The notes under the pieces are model-generated. The model had not been told where the DNA came from and did not search any database. It saw nothing but the letters and a program-made list of their open reading frames with translations. 26,949 nucleotides of DNA from Sedimentisphaerales bacterium (GTDB taxonomy: Bacteria > Planctomycetota > Phycisphaerae > Sedimentisphaerales > SG8-4). Positions 14,708 through 23,608 of this stretch are shown one piece after another. The DNA is taken from NCBI GenBank assembly GCA_016932895.1, contig JAFGCA010000652.1:1-26949 (forward strand), in the 5' to 3' direction. Each line of letters opens with the position of its first letter. The first letter of the stretch is position 1. Made by a program: the position numbers and the translations under genes.

Positions 14708-16411
14708 CTACGTGACGCCGATGCGGTACATGTTGTCGGCTTCCTTTTGCTTGGCCAGCACCTCGGCGCTGAGCCGGCGGCGCACCGATCTTTCGTCGAG
14801 AATGCCGAGATACCGGTCGTCCTCCTCGGCGGTGACGACGGGCAACTGCTCAACGTCCAGGTCTCGCGCCTTCTCGATGGCCCCGGCCAGCGCCGTCTGG
14901 GGCGTGACCGTCGCGGCCACCGGCTCGACGATGTCCAGGGCGACCAGCCAGTCGTGGAGCTCCTGCGTCGCGAACGTGCTGCGGATGCCGTCCATGGTGA
15001 TCGCGCCGATGACCCGGTTGTCGTTGTCCACCACCGAGTAATACGAGCTGCGCGTCCGGCTAACCAGTTGGATCACGTCGCACAAAGGCGTGCCGGCGGT
15101 GATGACCGGGACATCCGTATCCATGATGTCGCCGACGCTGTAGGCCTTGATCAGGTCTTCCTCGGTGACGTTGAGGCCCAGCTCGCCGGCCTTCTTGGCG
15201 CCGAATTTCACGCCCAGGGGCCCGATGATCTGGAGGACGAAGGCGCCCAGGATGACCACGAGCAGCATCAGGGCGCTGGTGCCGCTGTCGAACTTGCGGC
15301 TGGCCATGATGAGCAGGCCCACGGCAATGCCGCCCTGGGGATAAAGGCAGAATCCCAGGTAGTGCCGCACGGAATGGACGCTGCGGGCGTAGAGTCCGCC
15401 GAGGTAGGAGCCGGAGGTCTTGCCCACCACGCTGCCGAAGACGTAAGCCGCTACCAGCCACAACACCTGGGCGTTCACGTGGGCGAATTGCAGTCGTGCC
15501 CCCACCAGGACAAAGAACAATACGTACACCGGCGCCGAAAAGCGATGCATCAGCTCGAACGTGGAGGCCATCTTGCGCGGCTCGATGTTGATGAGAAGCA
15601 CCCCCAGCACCATCGTGGCAATGATTACGTCCATGTGAAATCGGGAAGCCACTCCCACCACCACCAGGACGGTTCCGCAGACGAACGCGAGCACCTTCTC
15701 GACGTCGTCGTCCACCCGGTCCAGAATCCAGTGCAGCACCAGGCCCGCGGCCACCCCGAGCAACACCGAGCCGGCGATGTGCCAGAGCGAAATGCCCAAC
15801 GCCGGGGCAAGCCCCTTGTCCTGGTGCCCCGTCATGACGCCGGCGACGCTGACGCCGATGGCGTAGAGCACGAGGGCCAGGGCGTCGTCGAGCGCCACCA
15901 GCGCCGTCAGCATGGTCGTCAACGGTCCGCGAGCCTTGTACTCCCACAGAACGCTGATGGTGGAGGCCGGGTCGGTCGCAGCGCAAATCGCCCCGAAGAC
16001 CACCGCCACCGCCAGCGACGTCTGCCAGGAGGCGAAAAACAGCATGACCACCAGGCTCAGCGTGCCCACCAGCAGAAAGGCCACCAGCCCTTCAAACAGC
16101 AGGATGACCGAGACCTGTTTACCGAATTTGACGAAAATCTCGCGTTTCAGCTCGCCCCCGATGAGAAAGCCGATCAGACCCAGCGCGAACAGGTTGAACG
16201 GCTCGAGCTCGATGACCTTCTCGTGAGGGACCACGCCCAGCACCGGCCCCAGGATCACGCCGACAACGATGAAGCCGATGATCTGCGGAATTTTCAGCTT
16301 CTGGAACACCCGGGCGCCGACGGTCCCGAAGAAGATCGCCGTGCCGATCAGCAAGATCAGGTGCATGCCGGTGCCGGTTGAGGCCAGAACAGTATTCATC
16401 TTGTCGAACAT
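14708..16411 (-). CDS. CPA2-type cation/proton antiporter with C-terminal CBS pair (first of tandem)
   Basis: A 567-aa paralogue of the following gene, with the same motifs: K-I-P-Q-I-I-G-F, T-D-P-A-S-T, A-L-D-D-A-L-A-L, and V-L-F-F-V-L-V-G-A-R-L. The CBS pair includes F-A-T-Q-E-L-H-D-W-L-V-A-L-D-I, nearly identical in the paralogue, and both end in a motif like L-S-A-E-V-L-A-K-Q-K-E-A-D. By eye the two share somewhat under half of their residues. The start is ATG 16411 (M-F-D-K-M) or 16399 (M-N-T-V-L). An ATG at 16501 in frame is unlikely because it lies only six bases from the -10 element of the promoter at 16502-16529, upstream of the predicted transcript start. The pair may form a heterodimer or work on different cations. 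Confidence 0.88.
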   Translation of the reverse strand: MFDKMNTVLASTGTGMHLILLIGTAIFFGTVGARVFQKLKIPQIIGFIVVGVILGPVLGVVPHEKVIELEPFNLFALGLIGFLIGGELKREIFVKFGKQVSVILLFEGLVAFLLVGTLSLVVMLFFASWQTSLAVAVVFGAICAATDPASTISVLWEYKARGPLTTMLTALVALDDALALVLYAIGVSVAGVMTGHQDKGLAPALGISLWHIAGSVLLGVAAGLVLHWILDRVDDDVEKVLAFVCGTVLVVVGVASRFHMDVIIATMVLGVLLINIEPRKMASTFELMHRFSAPVYVLFFVLVGARLQFAHVNAQVLWLVAAYVFGSVVGKTSGSYLGGLYARSVHSVRHYLGFCLYPQGGIAVGLLIMASRKFDSGTSALMLLVVILGAFVLQIIGPLGVKFGAKKAGELGLNVTEEDLIKAYSVGDIMDTDVPVITAGTPLCDVIQLVSRTRSSYYSVVDNDNRVIGAITMDGIRSTFATQELHDWLVALDIVEPVAATVTPQTALAGAIEKARDLDVEQLPVVTAEEDDRYLGILDERSVRRRLSAEVLAKQKEADNMYRIGVT

Positions 16412-16501
16412 CGTCGGAATTACGCAAAGCAAACCAAGAACAGACAGGGAAGGACGTCGGCACCCTGCTGGGGCGTGTGCCGCAGCCGCCAAAAGCCCCA
16501 T

Positions 16502-16529
16502 AGAATACGGGATCGTTCTGTTTTGTCAA
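16502..16529 (-). promoter_or_regulatory. Promoter of the antiporter operon
   Basis: On the minus strand TTGACA (16524-16529), 16 bases, TATTCT (16502-16507). The predicted start near 16495 leaves a leader of about 84 bases to the ATG at 16411. Confidence 0.6.
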
Positions 16530-16593
16530 CGGATTTTGCTTTGCGTTCTGCTGTTTTCCGTGGCCGGCCGGGGGCGCCGGCGCGAATCCGGGT

Positions 16594-18159
16594 CTATTTC
16601 GCCTCGGCGGTAACGCCGGGCCATGTGTCGGTTCGGAACGGGGAGGCGGGCAGGCCGGCCTCGTTGTACAGGTTACAGGCGGGATTGTCCGCCCAGGCGT
16701 AGCGTACCGCAACGGGCCGGGAAACGTCGGCGTTGCTCACGACGACCGTATCGCCTTCGATTTTAGCGTCGGCCCAGACGAATTTGCGGTCTTGGCCGGC
16801 GACGGCGAAGCCCTTGAGCGTCCCGCCCTTGGCGACGAGGCCACCGCCGACGTGGTCGAAATGCAGCACGATGTTCTTGCCCTTTTTCTGCATGGATTTG
16901 TAGAGCGGCCCGCAGTAGACGATTTTCTGTCCGTACGTGTTGGCCAGGGCCCAGAGAGCCAGCCGCTTGCCCACGTCCTGCTTGTTCTTGGGGTGAATAT
17001 CCCTGGCTTCGCCGATGTCGATAATGACGGCCATGCCGGTCTCAGGCAGCTCCAGCGTCATCAACTGGGCCTCGCGCAACTCGGCCCAGGCGCTGTCGCC
17101 CGGCTCGGGCTTTTGCGCCATGAAATTAGCCAGTTGGACGAACAGGAAGGGGAAATCGCCCTGGCCCCAGTCCTGCCGCCAACACTGGATCATGGTCGGA
17201 AACAGCTCGCGATACTGATAGGCCCGTCCGGCGTTGGATTCGCCCTGATACCAAATCGCCCCCTGGATGGTATAAGGAATCAGCGGTGCGATCATCGCGT
17301 TATACAGGCCGGCAGGGGAGTGGGGGTGGTCCGGTCCGAACGGTGCTCCGGGGCGGCGGGGCGGATTCTTGCCATCCTTTTTGGCCTGTGCGGACGCTTC
17401 TTTCCACTGCTCGAGCTTCTCTTGGTACTGTTTCATCGCTTTCGGATAGTTGGCGACCGCATCGTCGTAGCGTTTGAGAATCGGTTGGAAATCGGGATTG
17501 TTCTCAAGCATCGGCCGGCTGGTCCATGCTTCGGCGGGCGTGCCGCCCCACGAGGTGTGGATCAGCCCGACCGGGACGTCGAGTCGTTTATGAAGCTCAC
17601 GACCGAAGAAGTACGCCGCGGCCGAAAAACCGGGCACCGTCTCCGGGCTGCATTCCACCCAGCTTCCCGTGCAGTCTTTCTGGGGCGTCTCGGCGACCTT
17701 GCGTTGGACGGAGAACAGCCGAATCCTGGGGTAGTCGGCCCCGGCGATTTCCTTGTCGGCATCGGCGGAACTGCGGACCGACATCTGCATGTTGGACTGG
17801 CCCGAGCCGACCCAGACTTCGCCGACGAGAATGTTCTTGAGGGTGATGGTGTTCTTGCCAGTGAGGGTGATCTGGTAGGGGCCGCCGACCTTGGGTGCGG
17901 CCATGCGGAAATGCCACCGCCCGTCGCCGTCGGCGGTTACCGCCCACTTCATGGGGTGCCAGCTCACGCTGACGCCGACCTCCTCGCCTGCGTCGGCCCA
18001 GCCCCAGAGGGACGCTTCCTTGTCGTGTTGCAGGACCATGTTGTCGCCGATAATTGCCGGCAGTCGAATATCGGCGCCGGCGGCCGCCGACAACAGCGCG
18101 ATGACTCCACAGAAAACGTACGTGACGAAAGGATGGGAAACTCGGCGACTGTTTTTCAT
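16594..18159 (-). CDS. Sialate O-acetylesterase (SGNH-type), exported
   Basis: A 521-aa esterase with a signal peptide (hydrophobic residues about 11-27, A-A-A-G-A). After a beta-rich N-terminal part (L-P-A-I-I-G-D-N-M-V-L-Q, the typical family opening) comes G-S-G-Q-S-N-M with the nucleophile Ser122. Later motifs are T-S-W-G-G-T-P-A-E-A-W (about 202-212), W-Y-Q-G-E-S-N-A (303-310) and the catalytic D387-x-H389 in A-R-D-I-H-P-K-N-K. All catalytic elements of the SASA family are present, so it should remove O-acetyl groups from sialic acid or other sugars, outside the cytoplasm. The start follows AAGGGG at eight bases. Transcribed alone from the promoter at 18255-18283, divergent from the TlpA-like gene. 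Confidence 0.93.
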   Translation of the reverse strand: MKNSRRVSHPFVTYVFCGVIALLSAAAGADIRLPAIIGDNMVLQHDKEASLWGWADAGEEVGVSVSWHPMKWAVTADGDGRWHFRMAAPKVGGPYQITLTGKNTITLKNILVGEVWVGSGQSNMQMSVRSSADADKEIAGADYPRIRLFSVQRKVAETPQKDCTGSWVECSPETVPGFSAAAYFFGRELHKRLDVPVGLIHTSWGGTPAEAWTSRPMLENNPDFQPILKRYDDAVANYPKAMKQYQEKLEQWKEASAQAKKDGKNPPRRPGAPFGPDHPHSPAGLYNAMIAPLIPYTIQGAIWYQGESNAGRAYQYRELFPTMIQCWRQDWGQGDFPFLFVQLANFMAQKPEPGDSAWAELREAQLMTLELPETGMAVIIDIGEARDIHPKNKQDVGKRLALWALANTYGQKIVYCGPLYKSMQKKGKNIVLHFDHVGGGLVAKGGTLKGFAVAGQDRKFVWADAKIEGDTVVVSNADVSRPVAVRYAWADNPACNLYNEAGLPASPFRTDTWPGVTAEAK

Positions 18160-18254
18160 TTCGGTACCCCTTCAACCAGGAACAGGACTCGATTCGAGGC
18201 TCGCCGCGCCCGTGGTCCGGCCGGACGTCACGCCCCGAGTGGATAACTCCCACC

Positions 18255-18283
18255 ACTATACGCATCGAGACCCGCAGTGTAAA
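18255..18283 (-). promoter_or_regulatory. Promoter for the sialate O-acetylesterase gene
   Basis: On the minus strand TTTACA (18278-18283), 17 bases, TATAGT (18255-18260), followed by GGTG. It is nearly the same as the opposing promoter at 18437-18465. The intergenic stretch 18160-18503 holds these two promoters and no gene. Confidence 0.6.
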
Positions 18284-18436
18284 CCGGAAATGGCAGAACG
18301 TCCGATTTTTGCCGTCGCCAGGGTGGATTCGGGCCGGCCGATCATCGCCCCGAAGCGAACCGGACGCGACGTCGCTCGTACGCTCCACGGGGGCCTTGGT
18401 ATCCGCCCTCGGGCACCAAAAATTGTGACTTTGGTC

Positions 18437-18465
18437 TTTACCGCCGGTCACGGGAGACGTATAGT
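18437..18465 (+). promoter_or_regulatory. Promoter for the TlpA-like gene
   Basis: TTTACC (18437-18442), 17 bases, TATAGT (18460-18465), followed by GGTG, as in the opposing promoter. Predicted start near 18472, leader about 32 bases with AGGGAGG. Confidence 0.6.
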
Positions 18466-18503
18466 GGTGCCCTTGGAAGAAATAGTCCCAGGGAGGTTTA
18501 CGT

Positions 18504-19181
18504 ATGACTACGAAAGACAAATATGGTGTGTATGCGGTCGTGGCGTTGTTCTTGGCGGCGGTGCTCGTCGTGAGCGTGTTGAACGGGTGCAAGAAGGGCA
18601 CGCCTGAGCCGGCAGAACCGGCGGGGGGCCCCAATGAGGCGCCGGTCGCGGCGAAACCGGCCGAAGCGTCCGCCGACCCGCTCGAGACCGCCACGAGTCT
18701 CTTTCGCCAGCCCAAGGCCAGCCTGCAGAATATCATCAAAGCCGCCAAGACCTGGCAACCTTCGTTTGAGCAGTGGTGGGGCAAGCTGGCGCCCGACTTT
18801 ACGCTTACCGACATCGATGGGAACCTGCATAAGCTCAGCAGCTATCGGGGCAAGGATGTGATCGTGGTGATTTGGACGACCTGGTGCCCGACCTGCAAGC
18901 TGGAAATTCCGCACCTCAAGGAACTGTACAAGGCGTTCGACCGGGAAAAGCTCGCGATTCTGAGCATTTCCAACGAGTCGCCGACGCTGCTGAAGGATTT
19001 CGCGAGCGAGCAGAAGATTCCCTACACGGTTCTGTCAGGTTCGGAACCGCTTCCGAGCCCCTTTGGCGACGTCGAGTACATTCCGAGCAGCTTCTACATC
19101 GATCCGGAAGGCAAGTTCAAGCTGGCGGCCACCGGGCTGGTGCCGACGGGCGATGGCGAGGCGATCGTGCAGGCCCAGTAG
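18504..19181 (+). CDS. TlpA/ResA-like thioredoxin-fold lipoprotein
   Basis: A 225-aa protein, strong AGGGAGG before the ATG. It has a signal peptide with lipobox V-L-N-G-C (Cys29), a Pro/Ala/Glu-rich linker (32-60), then a thioredoxin fold starting A-P-D-F-T-L-T-D (97-104). The redox site W-C-P-T-C has Cys128 and Cys131, and the cis-proline is Pro194 in E-Y-I-P-S-S-F. It is a membrane-anchored thiol-disulfide reductase facing the periplasm, of the kind used in cytochrome c maturation or reduction of exported proteins; the electron donor is not seen here. The rpmA gene follows with its own promoter, so it is probably transcribed alone. Confidence 0.92.
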   Translation: MTTKDKYGVYAVVALFLAAVLVVSVLNGCKKGTPEPAEPAGGPNEAPVAAKPAEASADPLETATSLFRQPKASLQNIIKAAKTWQPSFEQWWGKLAPDFTLTDIDGNLHKLSSYRGKDVIVVIWTTWCPTCKLEIPHLKELYKAFDREKLAILSISNESPTLLKDFASEQKIPYTVLSGSEPLPSPFGDVEYIPSSFYIDPEGKFKLAATGLVPTGDGEAIVQAQ

Positions 19182-19221
19182 CGTTTTGCCGGCGAAACCG
19201 GGATTTGGGCCGAAAAAGTTC

Positions 19222-19250
19222 TGGACAAAGCCGCGGCTGGCCGCTAAACT
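19222..19250 (+). promoter_or_regulatory. Promoter for rpmA
   Basis: TGGACA (19222-19227), 17 bases, TAAACT (19245-19250). Predicted start near 19257, leader about 40 bases. Confidence 0.6.
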
Positions 19251-19296
19251 ACATGGTTTAAGCCAATTTGACCCATGAGAACTGAGGTATAGAACG

Positions 19297-19530
19297 ATGG
19301 CACATAAGAAGGGACAGGGTTCTTCGAGGAACGGTAGAGACAGCAACGCCCAGTACCGCGGCGTCAAGCTCTACGGCGGGCAGGCCGCCAGGGCCGGTTC
19401 GATTATCATCCGGCAGTGCGGCACGAAGTTCTTCCCCGGCGCCAATGTCGGCATGGGTAAGGACTACACCCTCTTTGCCAAGAGCGACGGGACGGTCCGG
19501 TTCCAGGGCCGGCGCGTGCACGTAGTCTGA
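19297..19530 (+). CDS. rpmA: 50S ribosomal protein bL27
   Basis: A 77-aa ribosomal protein that reaches the peptidyl-transferase centre. The N-terminus [16 protein letters not shown] is the standard bL27 start with no cleavable Firmicutes-type extension, and G-G-Q and I-I-I-R-Q-C-G-T-K follow as expected. The end (V-H-V-V) is a little short for the family. In most bacteria rplU precedes rpmA; here a TlpA-like gene is upstream and rplU is absent. It has its own promoter and a strong terminator (19563-19590) before obgE, so it forms a single-gene transcript, though readthrough to obgE is possible. Confidence 0.98.
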   Translation: MAHKKGQGSSRNGRDSNAQYRGVKLYGGQAARAGSIIIRQCGTKFFPGANVGMGKDYTLFAKSDGTVRFQGRRVHVV

Positions 19531-19562
19531 CCGCGCGAGACAGCGCGTTGTTTTGACGTTCG

Positions 19563-19590
19563 AAGGATGGTCCCAAGCCATCCTTTTTTT
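19563..19590 (+). terminator. Intrinsic terminator after rpmA
   Basis: An 8-bp stem, AAGGATGG (19563-19570) and CCATCCTT (19578-19585), loop TCCCAAG, followed by a run of T to 19590. It ends the rpmA transcript 48 bases before obgE. Confidence 0.85.
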
Positions 19591-19625
19591 ATGGGGCGGG
19601 GGCGTTTGCAGAGCGGTACGAGTGA

Positions 19626-20633
<1,008 letters not shown>

Positions 20634-20709
20634 AGTCTGCTTCACGCGCAAGAGAACGGCCGAACTGTCTACCGCAAAATCGAGTATCTTCGCAGGTGCT
20701 GCGGACCGA

Positions 20710-20738
20710 TTGACAAGGAGCGCCAAATGCGGTACAAG
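20710..20738 (+). promoter_or_regulatory. Promoter for coaX and mnmE-like genes
   Basis: A perfect TTGACA (20710-20715), 17 bases, TACAAG (20733-20738). Predicted start near 20745, leader about 53 bases. A TAGAAT at 20759-20764 has no matching -35. Confidence 0.5.
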
Positions 20739-20797
20739 CGTCTGTCGCAGCAGGAATGTAGAATACCCAATCAGAAAATGATTTCCGAACGTGGTTT

Positions 20798-21592
20798 ATG
20801 AATATTATCGCAGTCGATATCGGCAACACCAATATCACCGTGGGATTCTATCTCGACGGCAAGGAGGAGTTCGTCCAGTCTTTTCCGGGCGCCGCGGAAG
20901 CGCCGTTACGGGACTGCCTGCTCTCGGCGTGGGAGAGGATTCCCGTCCTGGAGACCTCGGCGGAGGGCAAACGCGACGGCGTCTTTGCCGTCAGCAGCGT
21001 CAAGCCCGCCTGGACGGACCTGATTCGCAACATGGTCGCTGAGGCTCTCGGCGAGAAGATCCTCGTGGTGGGCGCGGACATCCCGTTGCCGATCCCCGTG
21101 TGGGCGGATGAGCCGGAGCAGGTGGGCACCGACCGCGTGGTGGCCGCCGCCGCCGCGTACGCGGTGGTCGAAGGCGCCGTGGCCGTGGCCGACTTCGGCA
21201 CCGCCGTGACGATCGACCTCGTCGATGAGAGCGGCGTCTTTCAGGGCGGCGTGATCTGTCCCGGTTTCGAGATCAGCGCCCAGGCCCTGAAGGACAACAC
21301 CGCCCAGCTTCCGAAGGTCGCGGTTCATCGGCCCGAGGGACCGTACGGCAAGAACACCGCCGACGCCATCAATTGCGGCCTGTACTACTCGGTCATCGGG
21401 GCAATGGAGGAGATCATCCGTCGCTACGCCGAGCAGCTCGGCCGCTGGCCCCAGACCATCATCACCGGCGCTGCGGCCGAGACGATCAAGGACGACTGCC
21501 CCTTTGTGGACAACTACGTTCCGAACCTCGTCGTCAAAGGCATCGTTCTGGCCTACATGAAGTACGTCGAGAAGAAGAGCGAGCTCGTGTGA
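20798..21592 (+). CDS. coaX: Type III pantothenate kinase
   Basis: A 264-aa kinase of the ASKHA fold that phosphorylates pantothenate, the first step of coenzyme A synthesis. The phosphate loop D-I-G-N-T-N-I (residues 6-12) is typical, the G-T-D-R motif lies at about 109-112, and A-D-F-G-T-A-V-T-I-D follows at about 130-139. Length matches CoaX. No clear Shine-Dalgarno is visible before the ATG. It is followed after four bases by the mnmE-like gene, so the two share a transcript. Confidence 0.95.
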   Translation: MNIIAVDIGNTNITVGFYLDGKEEFVQSFPGAAEAPLRDCLLSAWERIPVLETSAEGKRDGVFAVSSVKPAWTDLIRNMVAEALGEKILVVGADIPLPIPVWADEPEQVGTDRVVAAAAAYAVVEGAVAVADFGTAVTIDLVDESGVFQGGVICPGFEISAQALKDNTAQLPKVAVHRPEGPYGKNTADAINCGLYYSVIGAMEEIIRRYAEQLGRWPQTIITGAAAETIKDDCPFVDNYVPNLVVKGIVLAYMKYVEKKSELV

Positions 21593-21596
21593 GGGC

Positions 21597-22781
21597 ATGC
21601 GCGCGTCGGCAGCAGTGATGACCGGACCGGGGGCGGGGGCCATTGCCACCATCCAGCTCCTCGGCGCATCGGCGCGCGACGTCCTGCAGAACATCTTCCA
21701 GCCGATAGGCGGGACACCGCTCGAATTCACCGCCGGTCGCATCCTCCTCGGGCACATCGTTGACCGCGACAACGTCATCGACCAGGTCACCATCGGCTGC
21801 GAAGCACCGGACACCTTCGCCATCCACTGTCACGGCAATCCCCTCATCGTCGAGCGGATCATGGAACTCTTGCAGCGGCGGGGCGTTGCCCTGGTGCCGG
21901 CCGGGCAACTGCTGGCCCGAATGCTGGCGGAGAAGCGCCCGCATAACGCGATCGCCGTGGAGGCCAGGGTCGCATTGACGACGGTCAAGACCGTCGAGGG
22001 CGCTCGAATCCTCGCCCATCAGATCGAGGCCGGGCTCTGCGAAACCGCCGAGGATTGGCGCCGCTGCGCCGAGTCGGGCGATCTGGAACGGATTGTCACG
22101 CAGGCAAAGCGGATTCTCCGCGACAGCGACACGGCCCGTTTGATCCTCTCGGGCTGCACCATCGTTCTGACCGGTCCGCCCAACACCGGTAAGAGCACGC
22201 TGCTCAATGCCTTGGCCGGCCGGGAGAAGGCCCTTGTCACCGACGTCGAGGGCACTACGCGTGACTGGGTCTCGGCCGAGATTCACATCCCGCCGCTGGG
22301 CGCGACGGTCATCGACACCGCCGGTCTCGATGCCGACCTGGCCGCCGCACCGGGCCGCGACATCGACAAAGCCGCGCAGGCCCGCGCCGTTGAGCTGCTG
22401 GAGCGAGCGGACGTTGTCCTGCTCGTCCTCGACGCCGGCCGGGACGCCTGCCCGTTCGATCCGCATCTCGTCGAACGTCTGGCCGGCAAGCGAACCATCG
22501 TCGTCCTGAACAAGTCCGACCTACCCTCGCGTCTCGACCCCGCTTCCCTGCCGCAGCCGCTTGGCCCCGCGATCCCCATCAGCGCCAAAAACGAAACCGG
22601 AATCGAAGACCTCATCCACGCCATCCACCACGCCTGCAACGTAACCACCTTCAACCACCACACCCCCATCGCCTTCACCCAGCGACAGCGAGCCCTCATC
22701 GAACGTTTGGCTGCCGCGACTTGCCCCGAGCGGGCCCTGGTCTCTATCAAAGGGCTCTTGCACGGAGCTGTCCGAGGATGA
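21597..22781 (+). CDS. mnmE: MnmE-like GTPase, short C-terminus
   Basis: MnmE with MnmG modifies the wobble uridine of certain tRNAs. This protein has an N-terminal tetrahydrofolate-binding domain (residues 1-115: G-P-G-A-G-A-I-A-T-I), part of the helical domain, and a G domain with G1 G-P-P-N-T-G-K-S (193-200), G2 E-G-T-T-R-D (218-223), G3 D-T-A-G (240-243), G4 N-K-S-D (305-308) and G5 S-A-K (329-331). It is 394 aa, about 50-60 short of usual. The second helical part ends soon after T-Q-R-Q-R and the conserved C-terminal C-x-G-K is absent. Reading past the stop in frame gives L-F-V-P-G-K before the next stop, which resembles F-C-I-G-K but has Val for Cys. So tRNA-modifying activity is doubtful. 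Its start, four bases after coaX, may be coupled. Confidence 0.85.
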   Translation: MRASAAVMTGPGAGAIATIQLLGASARDVLQNIFQPIGGTPLEFTAGRILLGHIVDRDNVIDQVTIGCEAPDTFAIHCHGNPLIVERIMELLQRRGVALVPAGQLLARMLAEKRPHNAIAVEARVALTTVKTVEGARILAHQIEAGLCETAEDWRRCAESGDLERIVTQAKRILRDSDTARLILSGCTIVLTGPPNTGKSTLLNALAGREKALVTDVEGTTRDWVSAEIHIPPLGATVIDTAGLDADLAAAPGRDIDKAAQARAVELLERADVVLLVLDAGRDACPFDPHLVERLAGKRTIVVLNKSDLPSRLDPASLPQPLGPAIPISAKNETGIEDLIHAIHHACNVTTFNHHTPIAFTQRQRALIERLAAATCPERALVSIKGLLHGAVRG

Positions 22782-22792
22782 TTGTTCGTGCC

Positions 22793-22821
22793 TGGAAAGA
22801 TCGCTTCTCTGGGTGTATAAT
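22793..22821 (+). promoter_or_regulatory. Leaderless-type promoter of the MNT/HEPN pair
   Basis: TGGAAA (22793-22798), 17 bases and a perfect TATAAT (22816-22821), with the ATG six bases later at 22828. Transcription would start at or next to the A of the start codon, and no ribosome binding site lies upstream. Confidence 0.55.
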
Positions 22822-22827
22822 TACAGT

Positions 22828-23097
22828 ATGATTACTCAAGCGGATCGACAGACTGTTCGTACTCTCTGCCGCAGGTACGGTGCGAAGAAGGCTCTGCTCT
22901 TCGGTTCCTGCCTTGAGGCGGATCGGGAGGCTGCGGATATCGATTTGGCAGTAGAGGGCATTCCACCGGAAGACTTCTTTCGTTTCTACGGAGATCTTAT
23001 GTTCGCTCTGTCCAAACCTGTCGACGTCGTGGATCTGTCCGAGCAATCGAAATTCATCGACCTCGTCAAGCGGGATGGAGTGCTCTTGTATGGCTGA
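22828..23097 (+). CDS. MntA-like nucleotidyltransferase (MNT) antitoxin
   Basis: An 89-aa minimal nucleotidyltransferase. G26-S27 followed by D37-x-D39 fits the motif G-S-x9-D-x-D, and a further acidic strand P-V-D-V-V-D-L follows near residues 63-69. In MntA/HepT pairs the MNT protein adds AMP to a tyrosine of the HEPN toxin and so silences it. The ATG at 22828 sits six bases after a TATAAT, so a leaderless message is likely; an in-frame ATG at 22813 lies upstream of the -10 element. The gene overlaps the HEPN gene by 8 bases. Base composition looks lower in GC than the neighbours, suggesting transfer. Confidence 0.85.
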   Translation: MITQADRQTVRTLCRRYGAKKALLFGSCLEADREAADIDLAVEGIPPEDFFRFYGDLMFALSKPVDVVDLSEQSKFIDLVKRDGVLLYG

Positions 23098-23506
23098 GTT
23101 CAGGGAGCGCGTCGAGTCTGAATACGAGGCTATCCAGAAGGCTCTGAGGATGTTGCCAGAAGCCGCGGATCTCGTGGAGCTTTCTGTCCTTGAACTGGCT
23201 GGTGTGGCTGCGCTCTTGCACAACTTCTACAACGGTGTCGAGAACGTGCTCAAACAGGTTTTTCTGGGAAGAGGCTTGCCTATTCCCGAAGGTCCCGCTT
23301 GGCATCGAGATCTGCTGACCGCTGCGGGGGAAGGCCAAATCCTCTCACTGAAGACGGCCGATGAGTTGAAGCGATTCCTGGCATTCAGGCATTTCTTCAG
23401 CCATGCCTATGCCCTTGACCTCGATCCTAAACGACTGGAGCCCCTGGTTGCGGGTGCGGCGCACGTTTTTCACGAGGTTGTACAGGATATCAGTGGATTG
23501 CTCTGA
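23090..23506 (+). CDS. HepT-like HEPN toxin
   Basis: A 138-aa helical protein of the HEPN superfamily. The R100-H-F-F-S-H105-A-Y107 segment fits the RX4HXY motif of HepT ribonucleases, in which Arg and His form the active site and Tyr is the AMPylation site. A GGAG nine bases upstream of the ATG lies inside the MNT gene, so translation is probably coupled. The likely role is cleaving RNA, possibly tRNA, when antitoxin falls. The start at 23090 is chosen over 23075 because of this ribosome binding site. Confidence 0.85.
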   Translation: MAEFRERVESEYEAIQKALRMLPEAADLVELSVLELAGVAALLHNFYNGVENVLKQVFLGRGLPIPEGPAWHRDLLTAAGEGQILSLKTADELKRFLAFRHFFSHAYALDLDPKRLEPLVAGAAHVFHEVVQDISGLL

Positions 23507-23608
23507 AGAGGAGGGAACTCGTGGAAGCAACTGTGTTTGCCACGGCATTGTCAGGGGGGCAATTCGGGCCATCTTGAGCGGCTGCACAGCGCTTGCGCGG
23601 TCCGCGTT

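Noticed and set aside
12977..18246. Several long plus-strand frames opposite the antiporters and acetylesterase
   Set aside because: They are rich in His, Gln, Asp and Arg with no domain pattern, typical of antisense translation of membrane-protein codons.
22779..22820. TGA of the mnmE-like gene as a selenocysteine codon
   Set aside because: The TGA does not align with the conserved Cys (that position is Val), and no hairpin fitting a SECIS element was recognised; natural termination is simpler.
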